Notes: generated from the sequence alone by a model not told the origin. Positions 45,257 through 54,936 are shown, counted from the stretch's first letter. The stretch is DNA of 64,000 nucleotides from an uncultured Caulobacteraceae bacterium (GCA_903872075.1 CAIQJF010000035.1:62001-126000), one strand, 5' to 3'. Program-made: numbers and translations.

Positions 45257-46062
45257 CAGCCGACCGTCCCCGACTCGCGGGCCCGTCCGGACGCGGCCGC
45301 GCGGCCCCGGGCTCCATGGAAGTAGCTGCGTATCCACGGGTGATCGAAGGTTTCCAGGTCTCTCACCGGGGCCATGGCCACCACCTTCTTGTCCGCGATC
45401 ACCGCCACCTGATCGGTGATCTTATAGAGGCTGTCGAGATCGTGCGTGATCATGAAAACCGTCAGCCTCAGCCCGTCGGAAAGCTCATCGATCAGGGTGT
45501 CGAACGCCGCCGCGCCGATCGGATCCAGGCCCGAGGTGGGCTCGTCCAGGAACAGCAGTTCCGGATCCAGCGCCAGGGCCCGCGCCAGGCTCGCCCGCTT
45601 GATCATGCCGCCCGACAATTCCGACGGCTTCAGCGCGCCGGCGCCGGCCGGCAGGCCCGCCAGGGCGATCTTCAGGTCGGCCAGTTCGCCGATTTCGGTC
45701 TTGCCCAGGTCGGTGTGCTCGATCATCGGCGCGGCGACGTTTTCGCGCACGGTGAGGTTCGACCACAGGGCGCCCTGCTGGAACAGCACGCCCCACCGGC
45801 GCTCGATCTCGGTCCACTGGCGGCGGCGGGCGTAGCGGATGTCCTGACCGAACACCTTGACCGTGCCGCCCTGCGGTTCGCGCAGGCCGATGATGGTGTT
45901 GAGCAGCACCGACTTGCCCGAACCCGAGCCGCCCACGACCCCGATCACCTGGCCGCGCGGCACGGTAAGGTCGAGGCCGTCGTGGACCACGTGATCGCCG
46001 AACCTCGAGATCAGACCCCGCACCTCGATGGGCGGGGCGTCCGCATCCAGGCCCGCGCTCAT
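45256..46062 (-). CDS. MlaF-like ABC transporter ATPase
   Basis: The protein has 268 residues with the Walker A GGSGSGKSVLL, Q-loop FQQGALWSNLTV, signature LSGGMIKRASLARAL, Walker B ELLFLDEPTSGLDP and H-loop ITHDLDS. The sequence LSGGM and the segment around it match the lipid-transport MlaF class. Start overlaps the permease stop by 4 bases. Confidence 0.94.
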   Translation of the reverse strand: MSAGLDADAPPIEVRGLISRFGDHVVHDGLDLTVPRGQVIGVVGGSGSGKSVLLNTIIGLREPQGGTVKVFGQDIRYARRRQWTEIERRWGVLFQQGALWSNLTVRENVAAPMIEHTDLGKTEIGELADLKIALAGLPAGAGALKPSELSGGMIKRASLARALALDPELLFLDEPTSGLDPIGAAAFDTLIDELSDGLRLTVFMITHDLDSLYKITDQVAVIADKKVVAMAPVRDLETFDHPWIRSYFHGARGRAAASGRARESGTVG

Positions 46063-47174
46063 ACGTTCAGCTGCATATAGATCAGCGCGAACACGGCATC
46101 GATCAGGATGGCGGCGAAGATCGCCTGGACCACCGCGGTGGTCACATGCCGGCCCAGCGATTCCACGTCGCCGCCCACATCCAGCCCCTGGCGACAGCCG
46201 ATGCCGGCGATGACCACGGCCATGACCGGGCCTTTCGACATGCCGACCCAGAAGTGGTTGATCCCGACATTGTCCACCAGCCGCTGGAAGAAGATCGACG
46301 GACTGAGATCGAGCACCGTGGTGGTGACCATCAGGCCGCCGGCCAGCCCCGCGATCGTGGCCACAAATACCAGCAGCGGAATGGTGAACAGCAGGGCCAA
46401 AAAGCGCGGGAAGACCAGGGCGTCGAAGGGATCCACGCCCAGCACCCGCATGGCGTCGATCTCCTGGTTCATCTTCATCGAGCCGATCTCCGCGGCGAAG
46501 GACGAGGCGGAACGTCCGGCCAGAAGCAGGGCGGTGATCAGCACGTTGAATTCGCGCAGGACCGAGATGCCGATCAGTTCGACGGCGAACACCTGGGCGC
46601 CGAACTGGCGCAGCAGATTGGCGCCCATCAGGCCTACCACGGCGCCGATGAAGAAGGTGGTGGTGGCCACGACGGGAATCGCGTCCAGGCCGGCGCGCTC
46701 GGCCAGGGAGAAGGCGGCGGCCCAGCGGATTCGCCGCGGATTGAGGATCGCCCGTCCCAGGGCGGTGAGCAGGTGGCCGTTGAAGACATTGATATCGAAG
46801 ATGCTGACGCCGATGTCGATCACGCCACGGCCCAGCTTGTCGAACGCCGCATAGATGGGGTGGCGCTTCGATGTCTCTGTCGGCGGCGCCTGGGTGGCGG
46901 TATCCACCATCCGCAACAGACGCACGATCTCGGGGGAGGCGACGGTGGTCGCCTCGGTGACGCTCAGCCGGCCGGCCTTGAGCACCGCGAACGCGCCGGA
47001 GGTGTCGAACCGCCCGACCCGGCTCAGGTCGATCGCGGCGGATGGCGCGCCGGCGAGGGCCTGGGCAAGCCGCAGGGAGGCCCGTCCCATGTGCACCGCC
47101 GTCCAGTCGCCGGTCAGCACGGCGACGAGGGTGTCCTCCCGCGTGTCGATCCTGAAGTCGGCGGCCTGTGACAT
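46059..47174 (-). CDS. STAS domain-MlaE permease fusion
   Basis: The protein has 371 residues. A STAS-like domain (about 1-95; AAIDLSRVGRFDTSGAFAVL) is fused to an MlaE-type permease with about five membrane helices (GRSASSFAAEIGSMKMNQEIDAMRVLG is the hallmark EQ loop region). Such fusions are usual in some alphaproteobacteria, whereas in E. coli the STAS protein MlaB is separate. It starts the Mla-like operon. Confidence 0.93.
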   Translation of the reverse strand: MSQAADFRIDTREDTLVAVLTGDWTAVHMGRASLRLAQALAGAPSAAIDLSRVGRFDTSGAFAVLKAGRLSVTEATTVASPEIVRLLRMVDTATQAPPTETSKRHPIYAAFDKLGRGVIDIGVSIFDINVFNGHLLTALGRAILNPRRIRWAAAFSLAERAGLDAIPVVATTTFFIGAVVGLMGANLLRQFGAQVFAVELIGISVLREFNVLITALLLAGRSASSFAAEIGSMKMNQEIDAMRVLGVDPFDALVFPRFLALLFTIPLLVFVATIAGLAGGLMVTTTVLDLSPSIFFQRLVDNVGINHFWVGMSKGPVMAVVIAGIGCRQGLDVGGDVESLGRHVTTAVVQAIFAAILIDAVFALIYMQLNV

Positions 47175-47273
47175 GCGGCGTGTCGTTCCCCTCGGCGCTG
47201 CGGCGACGGTTACCCTAGCAGAGACAGGGCAAACGGCCAGGGCGCCGACCGGCGCTCGGGGCGGTCATCGGTC

Positions 47274-48704
47274 TCAGCGCCGGGCCGGTCGCGGGGCGTG
47301 GGCGATCCGCAGCAGGTTCGCCGCGCCGGGCAGGCCCTTGGGCGGACCGGCGACAATCAGCACCCGGCCGTCGGGCTCGGCGAGACCCAGGTCTCCCGCC
47401 AGCCAGGCGGCCTGTTCGGTCATCGCTTCGATATCGCGGGGCTGTTCGGCCACGCGGGGCTCCAGGCCCCAGACCAGGCCCAGCGCGCGCGCCACGGCCA
47501 CGTCATGTGTGATGGCCAGGACCGGGTGGGTCGGCCGCTCCCGCGCCACGCGCCGGGCCGTGGAGCCGGTATTGGTGTAGGCCACGAGACAGGCGGTGGA
47601 GCGCGTCTCGGCCGCGCGCGTGGCCGCGGCGATCAGGGCGTCCACGTCCTCGTCGGCGCCCTGTCCGTGCTCGGCGCGCATGATCACCGGCCAGTTCGGA
47701 TCGCCTTCCACCTTGCGGATGATCGCGTCCATGATCGACACGGCCTCGCGAGGCCAGGCGCCGGCCGCCGACTCGGCCGACAGCATCAGGGCGTCGGCGC
47801 CCTCATAGACCCCGTTGGCCACGTCGGAGGCCTCCGCCCGGGTGGGCGTCGGGCTGACGATCATGGATTCCAGCATCTGCGTGGCGATGATCACCGGCGC
47901 GCCGCGCTTGCGGGCCGCCCGTACGATGGTCTTCTGCGCTACCGGCACGTCCTCGGGCGCCAGTTCGACGCCAAGGTCGCCGCGCGCCACCATCACCCCG
48001 TCGGACACATCCAGAATGGCCTCGAGGTTGCGCAGGCCGGCGGGCTTTTCGATCTTGGCCAGGATCGCCGCCCGGCCGCTCACCAGCCGGCGCAGGTCGG
48101 CCATGTCGGCGGCGTGCTGCACGAACGACAGGGCAATCCAGTCCACCCCGAGGCGCAGGGCGAAGTCCAGGTCGATGCGGTCCTTTTCGGTCAGGGCCGG
48201 AACGGGAATGGTCAGACCAGGCGCGGCCAGCCCCTTGTGGTCGCTCAGCCGCTCGCCGGACATCACCTCGCAATCGGCGTAGCCCTCGCCGGTCGCCCGC
48301 ACCACCAGCCGTGTCTTGCCGTCGTCCAGCACCACCTCGGCGCCCGGATGCAGCACCCTGAGCACTTCCGGGTGGGGCAGCTGAACCCGATGCGAGGATC
48401 CCAGTTCCGGATCGAGATCCAGGCGCAGGGCCTGGCCCGGCGCGATGGCGATTCCGCCGCCGTTGAAATTGCCGAGCCGGAACTTCGGACCCTGCAGGTC
48501 GGCCAGCACCGCCAGGGGCCGGCCGATGTCCGCCTCCGCCGCGCGAACCGCCGTCAGGGCCGCGGCGTGCTGCTCATGGCTGCCATGGCTGAAGTTCAGC
48601 CGGAACACGTCGACACCGATCCGCGCCAGTTCGCGCACCATGGTGGGGGCGTTGCTGGCGGGGCCGAGGGTGGCGACGATGCGGGTGCGGCGTTGACGGA
48701 TCAT
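47274..48704 (-). CDS. pyk: pyruvate kinase
   Basis: The protein has 476 residues. The PK motifs are present: RRTRIVATLGPAS, FRLNFSHGSHE, ILAKIEKPAGLRNLE with the catalytic Lys, VMVARGDLGVEL, TQMLESMI and SDVANGVYEGADALMLS. It makes pyruvate and ATP from PEP. The ATG at 48704 matches homologues; one at 48716 is possible. No C-terminal PEP-utilising extension is present. Confidence 0.95.
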   Translation of the reverse strand: MIRQRRTRIVATLGPASNAPTMVRELARIGVDVFRLNFSHGSHEQHAAALTAVRAAEADIGRPLAVLADLQGPKFRLGNFNGGGIAIAPGQALRLDLDPELGSSHRVQLPHPEVLRVLHPGAEVVLDDGKTRLVVRATGEGYADCEVMSGERLSDHKGLAAPGLTIPVPALTEKDRIDLDFALRLGVDWIALSFVQHAADMADLRRLVSGRAAILAKIEKPAGLRNLEAILDVSDGVMVARGDLGVELAPEDVPVAQKTIVRAARKRGAPVIIATQMLESMIVSPTPTRAEASDVANGVYEGADALMLSAESAAGAWPREAVSIMDAIIRKVEGDPNWPVIMRAEHGQGADEDVDALIAAATRAAETRSTACLVAYTNTGSTARRVARERPTHPVLAITHDVAVARALGLVWGLEPRVAEQPRDIEAMTEQAAWLAGDLGLAEPDGRVLIVAGPPKGLPGAANLLRIAHAPRPARR

Positions 48705-48762
48705 GCCGCGCCCCATAGCCCAGAACCGGTCGCCGCGGGAACCTCGCGCGGCGCGGCGTCGG

Positions 48763-51030
48763 CTATTTCGTCAGGATTTGGGTCGCCGCGGTCAGCTTTG
48801 CGCTCACTGCGTCCAGGACCGCGGCGGTGCGGCCGATGAACTCCGCCGCCTCCTCCCAGCGCCGGCCTTCCACGGCTTCGCGCACCCCGGGCAGGGTCTT
48901 GGAGCCGTAGCCGGTGAGCAGACCAGGCGCATAGATCAGGTGGCGGTACCAGGGCCGGCCCGGCAGGCCGCGGGAGTCGGTCAGGGCCTGCTCCACCCCC
49001 ACCAGAATGGTGTTCGCCTTACCGGCCTTGTCGGCGGCCAGCGGGCCGGCGGCGGCCTTGTCATAGGCGGCGGAGGCCGTCTTCAGCCGGTCGATGGCCG
49101 CGTCGAGCGGGGCGAAATCCAGATTCGGCGCGACCGATTCACGATCCGGCGGCCCCGAACTGATCGTTGGATCGTCGGACAGGGCGAAGGCCTTCTGATC
49201 CAGCAGGCGGTTCACGGCCTCGGCGTGAGTGCGCTGCGTGCCGACCAATGCCTTCACCTCCTCGGCCTCGCTGGCCACGGAAGATGCCAGATCGGTGAAG
49301 GCGAACGGGGCGAGGTCGGCGTTGGCGGCGCGCAGCACCAGGCGTCCGGCCGTCTGGGTCAGGGTGACGCTGTAGACATAGCCCGGGTCGCTGAAGCGCT
49401 CGAAGTGTTCGAACGTGTCATAGGCCGAGTGATAGACGCCGCCCGACTGTCCCTCACCGGAGAAGCCGAAATTGATCGACGCGATCCCCAGGTGCTGGGC
49501 GAACGGGGTGTAGTCGGAGCCGGAACCCAGATCGCCCACTGGAAGATCGGCCCCGGCCTTGGCGGCCTTGGCCTTGGCCTTCAGGTCGGCCGAGGCGTCG
49601 GGCGCCAGGGCCCGCACCTGCAGGTCGGCCAGGGCGCGGTCGCGGACGCTGACACCCGTCTCCGGGTCGTTGACGGCCGAGGTGGCCTCGTCGAACAGCC
49701 GGCGCATGGAGTAGCTGGTCTCGACGCTCAGGAGGCCGCGGTTGCTGCCGTCGGTGTTGATATAGACCACGGCCTTGCTCTGCAGGTCCTTGGCGTGAGT
49801 CTCGGCCCATTCGGTCGAGCCCAGCAGGCCGGGCTCCTCGCCGTCCCAGCTGGCGTAGACCAGGGTGCGGCCGGGCCGCCAGCCGGTCTTGGCCATGGCG
49901 CCGAGCGACTTGGCTTCCTCCATCAGCGCGATCTGGCCGGACAGGGGGTCTTCCGCCCCGAACACCCAGCCGTCGCGGTGGTTGCCGCGCACCACCCATT
50001 TTTCGGGCTCCCGCGCGCCCTTCATCACCGCGATCACGTCATAGAGCGGCTTCTGATCCCAGTTGGACTGGACCAGCAGGTGGGCTTTCGCCCCGGCGCC
50101 GCCCACATGGTAGGTCAGGGGCAGGGATCCCCGCCAGGTCTTGGGCGCGACGGGTCCGTCGAGCGCCGCCAGGAAATGCTGAGCGTCGCCCCAGGAGATC
50201 GGCAGCACCGGAATCTTGAGGATCGTCTTGGCCTCGGCGATCGGGATGCGCGGCGCGCCCTCCACGGCCCCGTAGCCGGGGGTCAGCGGATCGCCGGGCT
50301 CCACCGGCAGGTCCTGTACCGAGCCGCGCTGGAAGCCGCGCTCGGGCCGGAACGCGCCCTTGGGATAGGCGTCGCCGGCGCCGTAGCCATCGTCGGCCGG
50401 GTCGGAATAGATCACGCAGCCCACGGCCCCATGCTCCTGGGCCAGTTTCGGCTTCAGGCCGCGCCACCCCACACCGTAGCGGGCGATGACGATCTTGCCC
50501 TTCACGTCCAGGCCCAGGCGCTGCAGCGCCTCATAGTCGGCCGGCATGCCGTAGTTCACATAGATGAGCGGCGCGGTGACATCGCCGTCGCCCTGATAGG
50601 CCACATAGGCGGGCAGGCCGCCGGCCTGACGGGCGGAACTGTCGTCGCCGGCAATGGCCGGCTCGGTCAGGTCGGCCTTGAAGGGGTGATCGCCCAGCAG
50701 TTCGAGCGCTTCGGCCTTGGGCGTCGGATAGAGGACGTTGAACACCTCGATGTGGGCGTCCCACCCCCAGGCCTTGAACTGGGCCAGGGTGTATTCGGCG
50801 TTGGCCTTATTGTGCGGCGCGCCCACCTGGTTGGGTTCGGCGGCCATCAGGCGCATGCGCTCACGCAGGGCCGCGGCCGAGATATTGGCGTCGAATCGGG
50901 TTTCAAGCGCGCGCTCGGCGTCCGCGCCGCCGGGCGTAAAGCCCAGCATCGGCGCTGGAGCCGCCGCCGCGGCGCCGGCGATGGCGAACAGGCTCGCGCC
51001 CGCCATCAGGGCTGTGTTCGGTCTTGCCAT
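48763..51030 (-). CDS. M28-family metallopeptidase, glutamate carboxypeptidase II/PSMA-like
   Basis: The protein has 755 residues with a signal peptide (TALMAGASLFAIAGAAAAAP). A protease-associated domain (about 120-290) precedes the M28 core: zinc ligands His in GNHRDGW, Asp in AEDPLSGQ, Glu in DGEEPGLLGS, Asp in NTDGSNRG and His in YHSAYDTFEH. The transferrin-receptor-like dimerisation domain fills the C-terminus (about 590-755). It is a periplasmic dipeptidase or carboxypeptidase, probably hydrolysing acidic or N-acylated peptides. Confidence 0.94.
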   Translation of the reverse strand: MARPNTALMAGASLFAIAGAAAAAPAPMLGFTPGGADAERALETRFDANISAAALRERMRLMAAEPNQVGAPHNKANAEYTLAQFKAWGWDAHIEVFNVLYPTPKAEALELLGDHPFKADLTEPAIAGDDSSARQAGGLPAYVAYQGDGDVTAPLIYVNYGMPADYEALQRLGLDVKGKIVIARYGVGWRGLKPKLAQEHGAVGCVIYSDPADDGYGAGDAYPKGAFRPERGFQRGSVQDLPVEPGDPLTPGYGAVEGAPRIPIAEAKTILKIPVLPISWGDAQHFLAALDGPVAPKTWRGSLPLTYHVGGAGAKAHLLVQSNWDQKPLYDVIAVMKGAREPEKWVVRGNHRDGWVFGAEDPLSGQIALMEEAKSLGAMAKTGWRPGRTLVYASWDGEEPGLLGSTEWAETHAKDLQSKAVVYINTDGSNRGLLSVETSYSMRRLFDEATSAVNDPETGVSVRDRALADLQVRALAPDASADLKAKAKAAKAGADLPVGDLGSGSDYTPFAQHLGIASINFGFSGEGQSGGVYHSAYDTFEHFERFSDPGYVYSVTLTQTAGRLVLRAANADLAPFAFTDLASSVASEAEEVKALVGTQRTHAEAVNRLLDQKAFALSDDPTISSGPPDRESVAPNLDFAPLDAAIDRLKTASAAYDKAAAGPLAADKAGKANTILVGVEQALTDSRGLPGRPWYRHLIYAPGLLTGYGSKTLPGVREAVEGRRWEEAAEFIGRTAAVLDAVSAKLTAATQILTK

Positions 51031-51261
51031 GGCTGTGGTCCCTTTGAAATCGGTGCTTCACAGGCAGCTAGCACCCTCGCGATCCGCCTGCAAAACCGCG
51101 CAGGTGGCCGCGCCCCACTGTGGCCAAAACGGCGCAATCGCCGGCGCCATCGACGCCATTGCCACGGTTATGCACGCGGCGGATTGCCCCATCGTCAGCT
51201 TTTGATATATCCCCGGCACGCGAGCGGGTGGGAGTTCGCGATTGACTGATGTGAGGCGTGC

Positions 51262-51690
51262 ATGAAGGGGACTTCCGCCGACATAAAGGAAGCCGACTAC
51301 GTTCCGTCGGAAGATGAGCCGTTCATGAATGAGCGGCAGCTCAATTTCTTCAGGAAGAAGCTGCTTGACTGGAAAGAAGACATTTTGCGGGAAGCCCGCG
51401 AAACTGTCGCGCATCTTCAGGAAGAAACAGAAAATCATCCCGACCTTGCTGATCGCGCGTCTTCGGAGACTGATCGGACGCTTGAGTTGCGCACACGGGA
51501 CCGTCAGCGCAAGCTGATCTCCAAGATTGACGCCGCCATCCGGCGAATCGACGAGCGCGACTACGGCTATTGTGAAGATAGCGGCGAGCCGATCGGCTTG
51601 GCGCGGCTCATGGCCCGCCCGATCGCCACCCTCGGTCTCGAGGCCCAGGAGCGCCACGAGCGCCGCGAACGCGTTCATCGCGACGACTGA
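51262..51690 (+). CDS. dksA: RNA polymerase-binding transcription factor DksA
   Basis: The protein has 142 residues with the coiled-coil body FMNERQLNFFRKKLLDWKED and the C-terminal globule YGYCEDSGEPIGLARLMARP. Only the first of the four zinc-ligand cysteines of E. coli DksA is kept (C-E-D-S-G; the second pair is replaced by L-E-A). Such zinc-poor forms occur in alphaproteobacteria and respond to ppGpp independently of zinc. The ATG at 51262 gives a normal length. It is a stand-alone gene 71 bases before nadE. Confidence 0.94.
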   Translation: MKGTSADIKEADYVPSEDEPFMNERQLNFFRKKLLDWKEDILREARETVAHLQEETENHPDLADRASSETDRTLELRTRDRQRKLISKIDAAIRRIDERDYGYCEDSGEPIGLARLMARPIATLGLEAQERHERRERVHRDD

Positions 51691-51760
51691 CGCGCCGTTT
51701 CGACGACGCGTCAGCATCAAGTCGTTCCCAACACCCGCTGTTCCGCACTAGAAGCGGATC

Positions 51761-53419
51761 ATGACCACCCGTCTCGTCATCGCCTCCGTCCAGGCCAATC
51801 CGACCGTTGGCGACATCGCCGCCAACGCCGCCGCCGCGCGCCGCCTGATCGGCGAGGCCGCCGCGCTCGGCGCGGACATCGCCCTTTTTCCGGAACTCTT
51901 CCTGATCGGCTATCCGCCGGAGGATCTGGCGCTAAAGCCGGCCGCCGTGCGCGCCTGCCAGGACGCCTTGATCCGCCTCGCGGCCGACACCGCCGGCGAC
52001 TGCGCCGCCTTGGTCACCACCCTCTGGCCGGGTCCCGACGGCCGACCGCATAACGCCGTGGCCCTGCTGCAGGGCGGCGAGGTCCGGGGCGTCTCATTCA
52101 AGGTCGACCTGCCCAACTACGGCGTCTTCGACGAGAAGCGCATCTTCGTGGCCGGGGATGCGCCCGGTCTCTTCGAGATCAAGGGCGTCAAGGTCGGCGT
52201 GCCGATCTGCGAGGACATCTGGGGTCCCGGGCCCTGCGCGGCGCTGAAGGCGGCCGGCGCGGAGCTTCTGCTGGTGCCCAACGGCTCGCCTTTCCGGCGC
52301 ACCTCCGACGACGAGCGCCTGACCGTAGCCCGCGAGCGGGTCGCCGAGACCGGCCTGCCGCTGGTCTATGTCAATCAGGTCGGCGGGCAGGACGAACTGG
52401 TCTTCGACGGCGGCTCCTTCGCCCTGCAGGCGGACGGCGGGATTTGCATGAGCCTGCCGATGTTCGAGGAGGCCCTGGCCTGCTCGACCTGGGACAAGGG
52501 CGCGGGCGGCTGGCGCTGCCTGGACGCGCCGGTCACCGACTGGCCGCGCGGACCGGAGGAGATCTACCGCGCCATGGTGCTCGGCCTTCGCGACTATGTG
52601 CGCAAGTCGGGCTTCCCGGGCGTGCTGCTAGGTCTTTCCGGCGGCGTCGATTCGGCGATTTCCGTCGTCGTCGCCCGCGACGCCCTTGGCGCCGAGGCCG
52701 TGCGCGCCTTCATGCTGCCCTCACGCTACACCAGCCGCGAGAGCCTGGAGGACGCCGAGGCCTGCGCCCGCGCCACCGGCGTGAAGCTCGACGAGATCGC
52801 CATCGCTCCAGCGGTCGCCGCCTTCGAGACCATGCTGGCGCCGCAGTTTGAAGGCCGCGCGCCTGACCTCACCGAGGAGAACATCCAGGCCCGCATCCGC
52901 GGGGTGACCCTCATGGCCCTCTCCAACAAGTTCGGCCTGATGCTCATGACCACCGGCAACAAGTCGGAAATGGCCGTGGGCTACGCCACCCTCTATGGCG
53001 ACATGTGCGGCGGCTACAATGTGCTCAAGGACGTCTACAAGGTCGACGTCTATGAAGTCTGCCGCTGGCGCAACGCCAATCCCTGCTACGGCGGACCGGC
53101 CGCGCCGATCCCCGAGCGCATCCTCACCAAGGCCCCTTCGGCCGAACTTCGCCCCGACCAGACGGACCAGGACAGCCTGCCGCCTTACGAGGTGCTCGAT
53201 GCCATCCTGCACGGCCTGGTGGAGGAGGAGGCCACCCTCGATGAGATCGTCGCCCGCGGCTACGACGGACCCACGGTCGAGCGGGTCCAGCGTCTGCTCT
53301 ACGGCTCGGAATACAAGCGCCGTCAGTCCGCGCCCGGCGTGAAGATCGGCGGCAAGGCCTTCGGCCGCGACCGCCGCTATCCTCTGGTCAACCGCTTCCG
53401 GGACAAGGTCTCGGACTGA
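51761..53419 (+). CDS. nadE: glutamine-dependent NAD+ synthetase
   Basis: The protein has 552 residues. The N-terminal nitrilase-like amidase domain has the Glu/Lys/Cys triad in FPELFLIGYPP, FKVDLPNYGVFDE and VGVPICEDIWGP. The C-terminal synthetase (about 265-550) has the ATP loop LGLSGGVDSAIS and YTSRESLEDAE. It amidates deamido-NAD using glutamine. Separated from the convergent LOG gene by 8 bases. Confidence 0.96.
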   Translation: MTTRLVIASVQANPTVGDIAANAAAARRLIGEAAALGADIALFPELFLIGYPPEDLALKPAAVRACQDALIRLAADTAGDCAALVTTLWPGPDGRPHNAVALLQGGEVRGVSFKVDLPNYGVFDEKRIFVAGDAPGLFEIKGVKVGVPICEDIWGPGPCAALKAAGAELLLVPNGSPFRRTSDDERLTVARERVAETGLPLVYVNQVGGQDELVFDGGSFALQADGGICMSLPMFEEALACSTWDKGAGGWRCLDAPVTDWPRGPEEIYRAMVLGLRDYVRKSGFPGVLLGLSGGVDSAISVVVARDALGAEAVRAFMLPSRYTSRESLEDAEACARATGVKLDEIAIAPAVAAFETMLAPQFEGRAPDLTEENIQARIRGVTLMALSNKFGLMLMTTGNKSEMAVGYATLYGDMCGGYNVLKDVYKVDVYEVCRWRNANPCYGGPAAPIPERILTKAPSAELRPDQTDQDSLPPYEVLDAILHGLVEEEATLDEIVARGYDGPTVERVQRLLYGSEYKRRQSAPGVKIGGKAFGRDRRYPLVNRFRDKVSD

Positions 53420-53427
53420 AAAGCGCC

Positions 53428-54021
53428 TTAAGCGACGACCCGCATCACCGCGTCCACCATTGGGCCGGGCGGCATGGCGCGCAGTTCAGGGATCACTTCG
53501 GCGATCCGATCGGTGGTGCGCCAGCAGCTGGTGAACTCCGGCGGCACCAGCTTGCTGTCGATGAAGTGCTGGAACAGGGCGAACAGCGGGGCCCAGAAGT
53601 CCCCCGGATTGTAGAATACGATCGGTTTGGAATGCAGGGCGAGGCGCCGCCAGGACAGCAGTTCCACCGCCTCTTCCAGGGTGCCGATGGCGCCCGGCAG
53701 CACCACGAAAGCGTCGGCCTCCTCGAACATGCGGATCTTCCGCTCGTGCATGGACTCGACGATCACCGTCGGCACATCGTCCAGGACGATCTCCCGGCTG
53801 ACCAGGAACCGCGGCATCACGCCCAGCACCCGCCCGCCTGCCCCGTGGGCGGCCCGGGCGCAGGCGCCCATGAGCCCCACGCCGCCGCCGCCATAGACCA
53901 GTCGCAGGCCGTTCGCGGCCAGGGCCGCGCCGAGCTCAGAGGCCGCCGACAGCCAGGAGGGATCGGCGGCGTCCGAGGAACCGCAATAGACACAGACCGA
54001 GTCCAGTGTCGGGGTCGACAT
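53428..54021 (-). CDS. LOG-family protein (cytokinin riboside 5'-monophosphate phosphoribohydrolase type)
   Basis: The protein has 197 residues. SVCVYCGSSDAADPSWL and VYGGGGVGLMGACA are the LOG/TIGR00730 signatures. The catalytic motif PGGxGTxxE is PGAIGTLEE here, with Ala for the second Gly. The family hydrolyses nucleotide N-ribosides; in bacteria it recycles damaged AMP-like nucleotides. The start is the ATG at 54021; further upstream the frame is antisense to the lipoprotein gene. Confidence 0.88.
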   Translation of the reverse strand: MSTPTLDSVCVYCGSSDAADPSWLSAASELGAALAANGLRLVYGGGGVGLMGACARAAHGAGGRVLGVMPRFLVSREIVLDDVPTVIVESMHERKIRMFEEADAFVVLPGAIGTLEEAVELLSWRRLALHSKPIVFYNPGDFWAPLFALFQHFIDSKLVPPEFTSCWRTTDRIAEVIPELRAMPPGPMVDAVMRVVA

Positions 54022-54135
54022 CCGTGCTTGGCTCCCCAGATAAGAATGCGTCAGATAGGCGGTCCACGCCTGATCGGCGGCCCCATGGCCGCGACTCGCG
54101 CCCCACCCCGGAAGGATCGCCCGATTACGACTGCG

Positions 54136-54936
54136 ATGAAAGACAGGATCGCGGCCTTCCTGGTTCTGGCCGCCCTCGCCGGCTGCCAGGCGCGGCCGAC
54201 CGCTCCCATCGGGTCGGTCGCGGCTCCGCCGGCGGAACGTTCCGCCGAGAGCCTCTATCGCGCGCCGCCTGAGGTCGTGGCCGCGGCGGTGGAGAGCGGC
54301 GGGCGCCTGTGTCTGGAGGGCCGCGCCGCGCCTGGCGACCGAGTGCGTCTGGCCTCGCCCGGCGGTCAGGCCTTCTATGCCGACGCCGGTCGCGACGGAG
54401 TCTGGAAACTCACCCTGACGGATACCGCCGAACCGCGCCTCTATGGCCTGGCCATGATGGATCATGGCCGGCTGGTGCAGTCGCAGGGCTATGTGGCGCT
54501 TCTGCCTGGCGGCGGCGGCGCCCTCCTGCGCGCGGGGGCCGGCGCCCGGCCGCTCGATATGGCCGCCGCCGGACCGGCGATTCTCGCGGTGGATTTCGAT
54601 TCCAAGGGCGGCGCGGTGGTGTCCGGGGTCGCCGGCGCTGGCGCGGCCCTGCAGCTCTGGCTTGACGGCGCCCGCCGGTTGAACGGCCGCGCCGGATCGG
54701 ATGGCGCCTTCTCCCTGGCCCTTAACGAGCCCCTGACCTTCACAACCCACCGCTTCGAAGTCATCGACGGCGCCCATCACGCCGATCTGGCCGTGGCCTT
54801 CTCGCCGGCCGGCGCGCTGACCGCCGGTCCCTACCGCGCCGCCCCGATGGGCGGCGGCTGGCGGATCGACTGGATCACCCCCGGCGGCGGCCTGCAGACC
54901 ACTCTCCTCCTTACCCGTCCCGGAGCGGCCGCTTGA
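54136..54936 (+). CDS. lipoprotein of unknown function upstream of an ABC exporter
   Basis: The protein has 266 residues. The signal sequence ends with the lipobox LAALAGC. Low-complexity Pro/Ala linker (about 22-40) is followed by two beta-rich repeats: GGRLCLEGRAAPGDRVRLAS (about 55-110) and GGAVVSGVAGAGAALQLWLD (about 155-220). Each resembles an Ig-like bacterial domain for surface or envelope binding. The 3' end overlaps the ABC exporter start by 4 bases, so the two are co-translated. Confidence 0.77.
   Translation: MKDRIAAFLVLAALAGCQARPTAPIGSVAAPPAERSAESLYRAPPEVVAAAVESGGRLCLEGRAAPGDRVRLASPGGQAFYADAGRDGVWKLTLTDTAEPRLYGLAMMDHGRLVQSQGYVALLPGGGGALLRAGAGARPLDMAAAGPAILAVDFDSKGGAVVSGVAGAGAALQLWLDGARRLNGRAGSDGAFSLALNEPLTFTTHRFEVIDGAHHADLAVAFSPAGALTAGPYRAAPMGGGWRIDWITPGGGLQTTLLLTRPGAAA

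Noticed and set aside
48703-51249. An 848-codon plus-strand open frame opposite the M28 peptidase
   Set aside because: High-GC antisense shadow; composition lacks protein-like pattern while the minus-strand gene has complete zinc motifs and a signal peptide.
53566-54135. Extension of the lipoprotein frame upstream of 54136
   Set aside because: It is antisense to the LOG gene and would place the lipobox in mid-protein.
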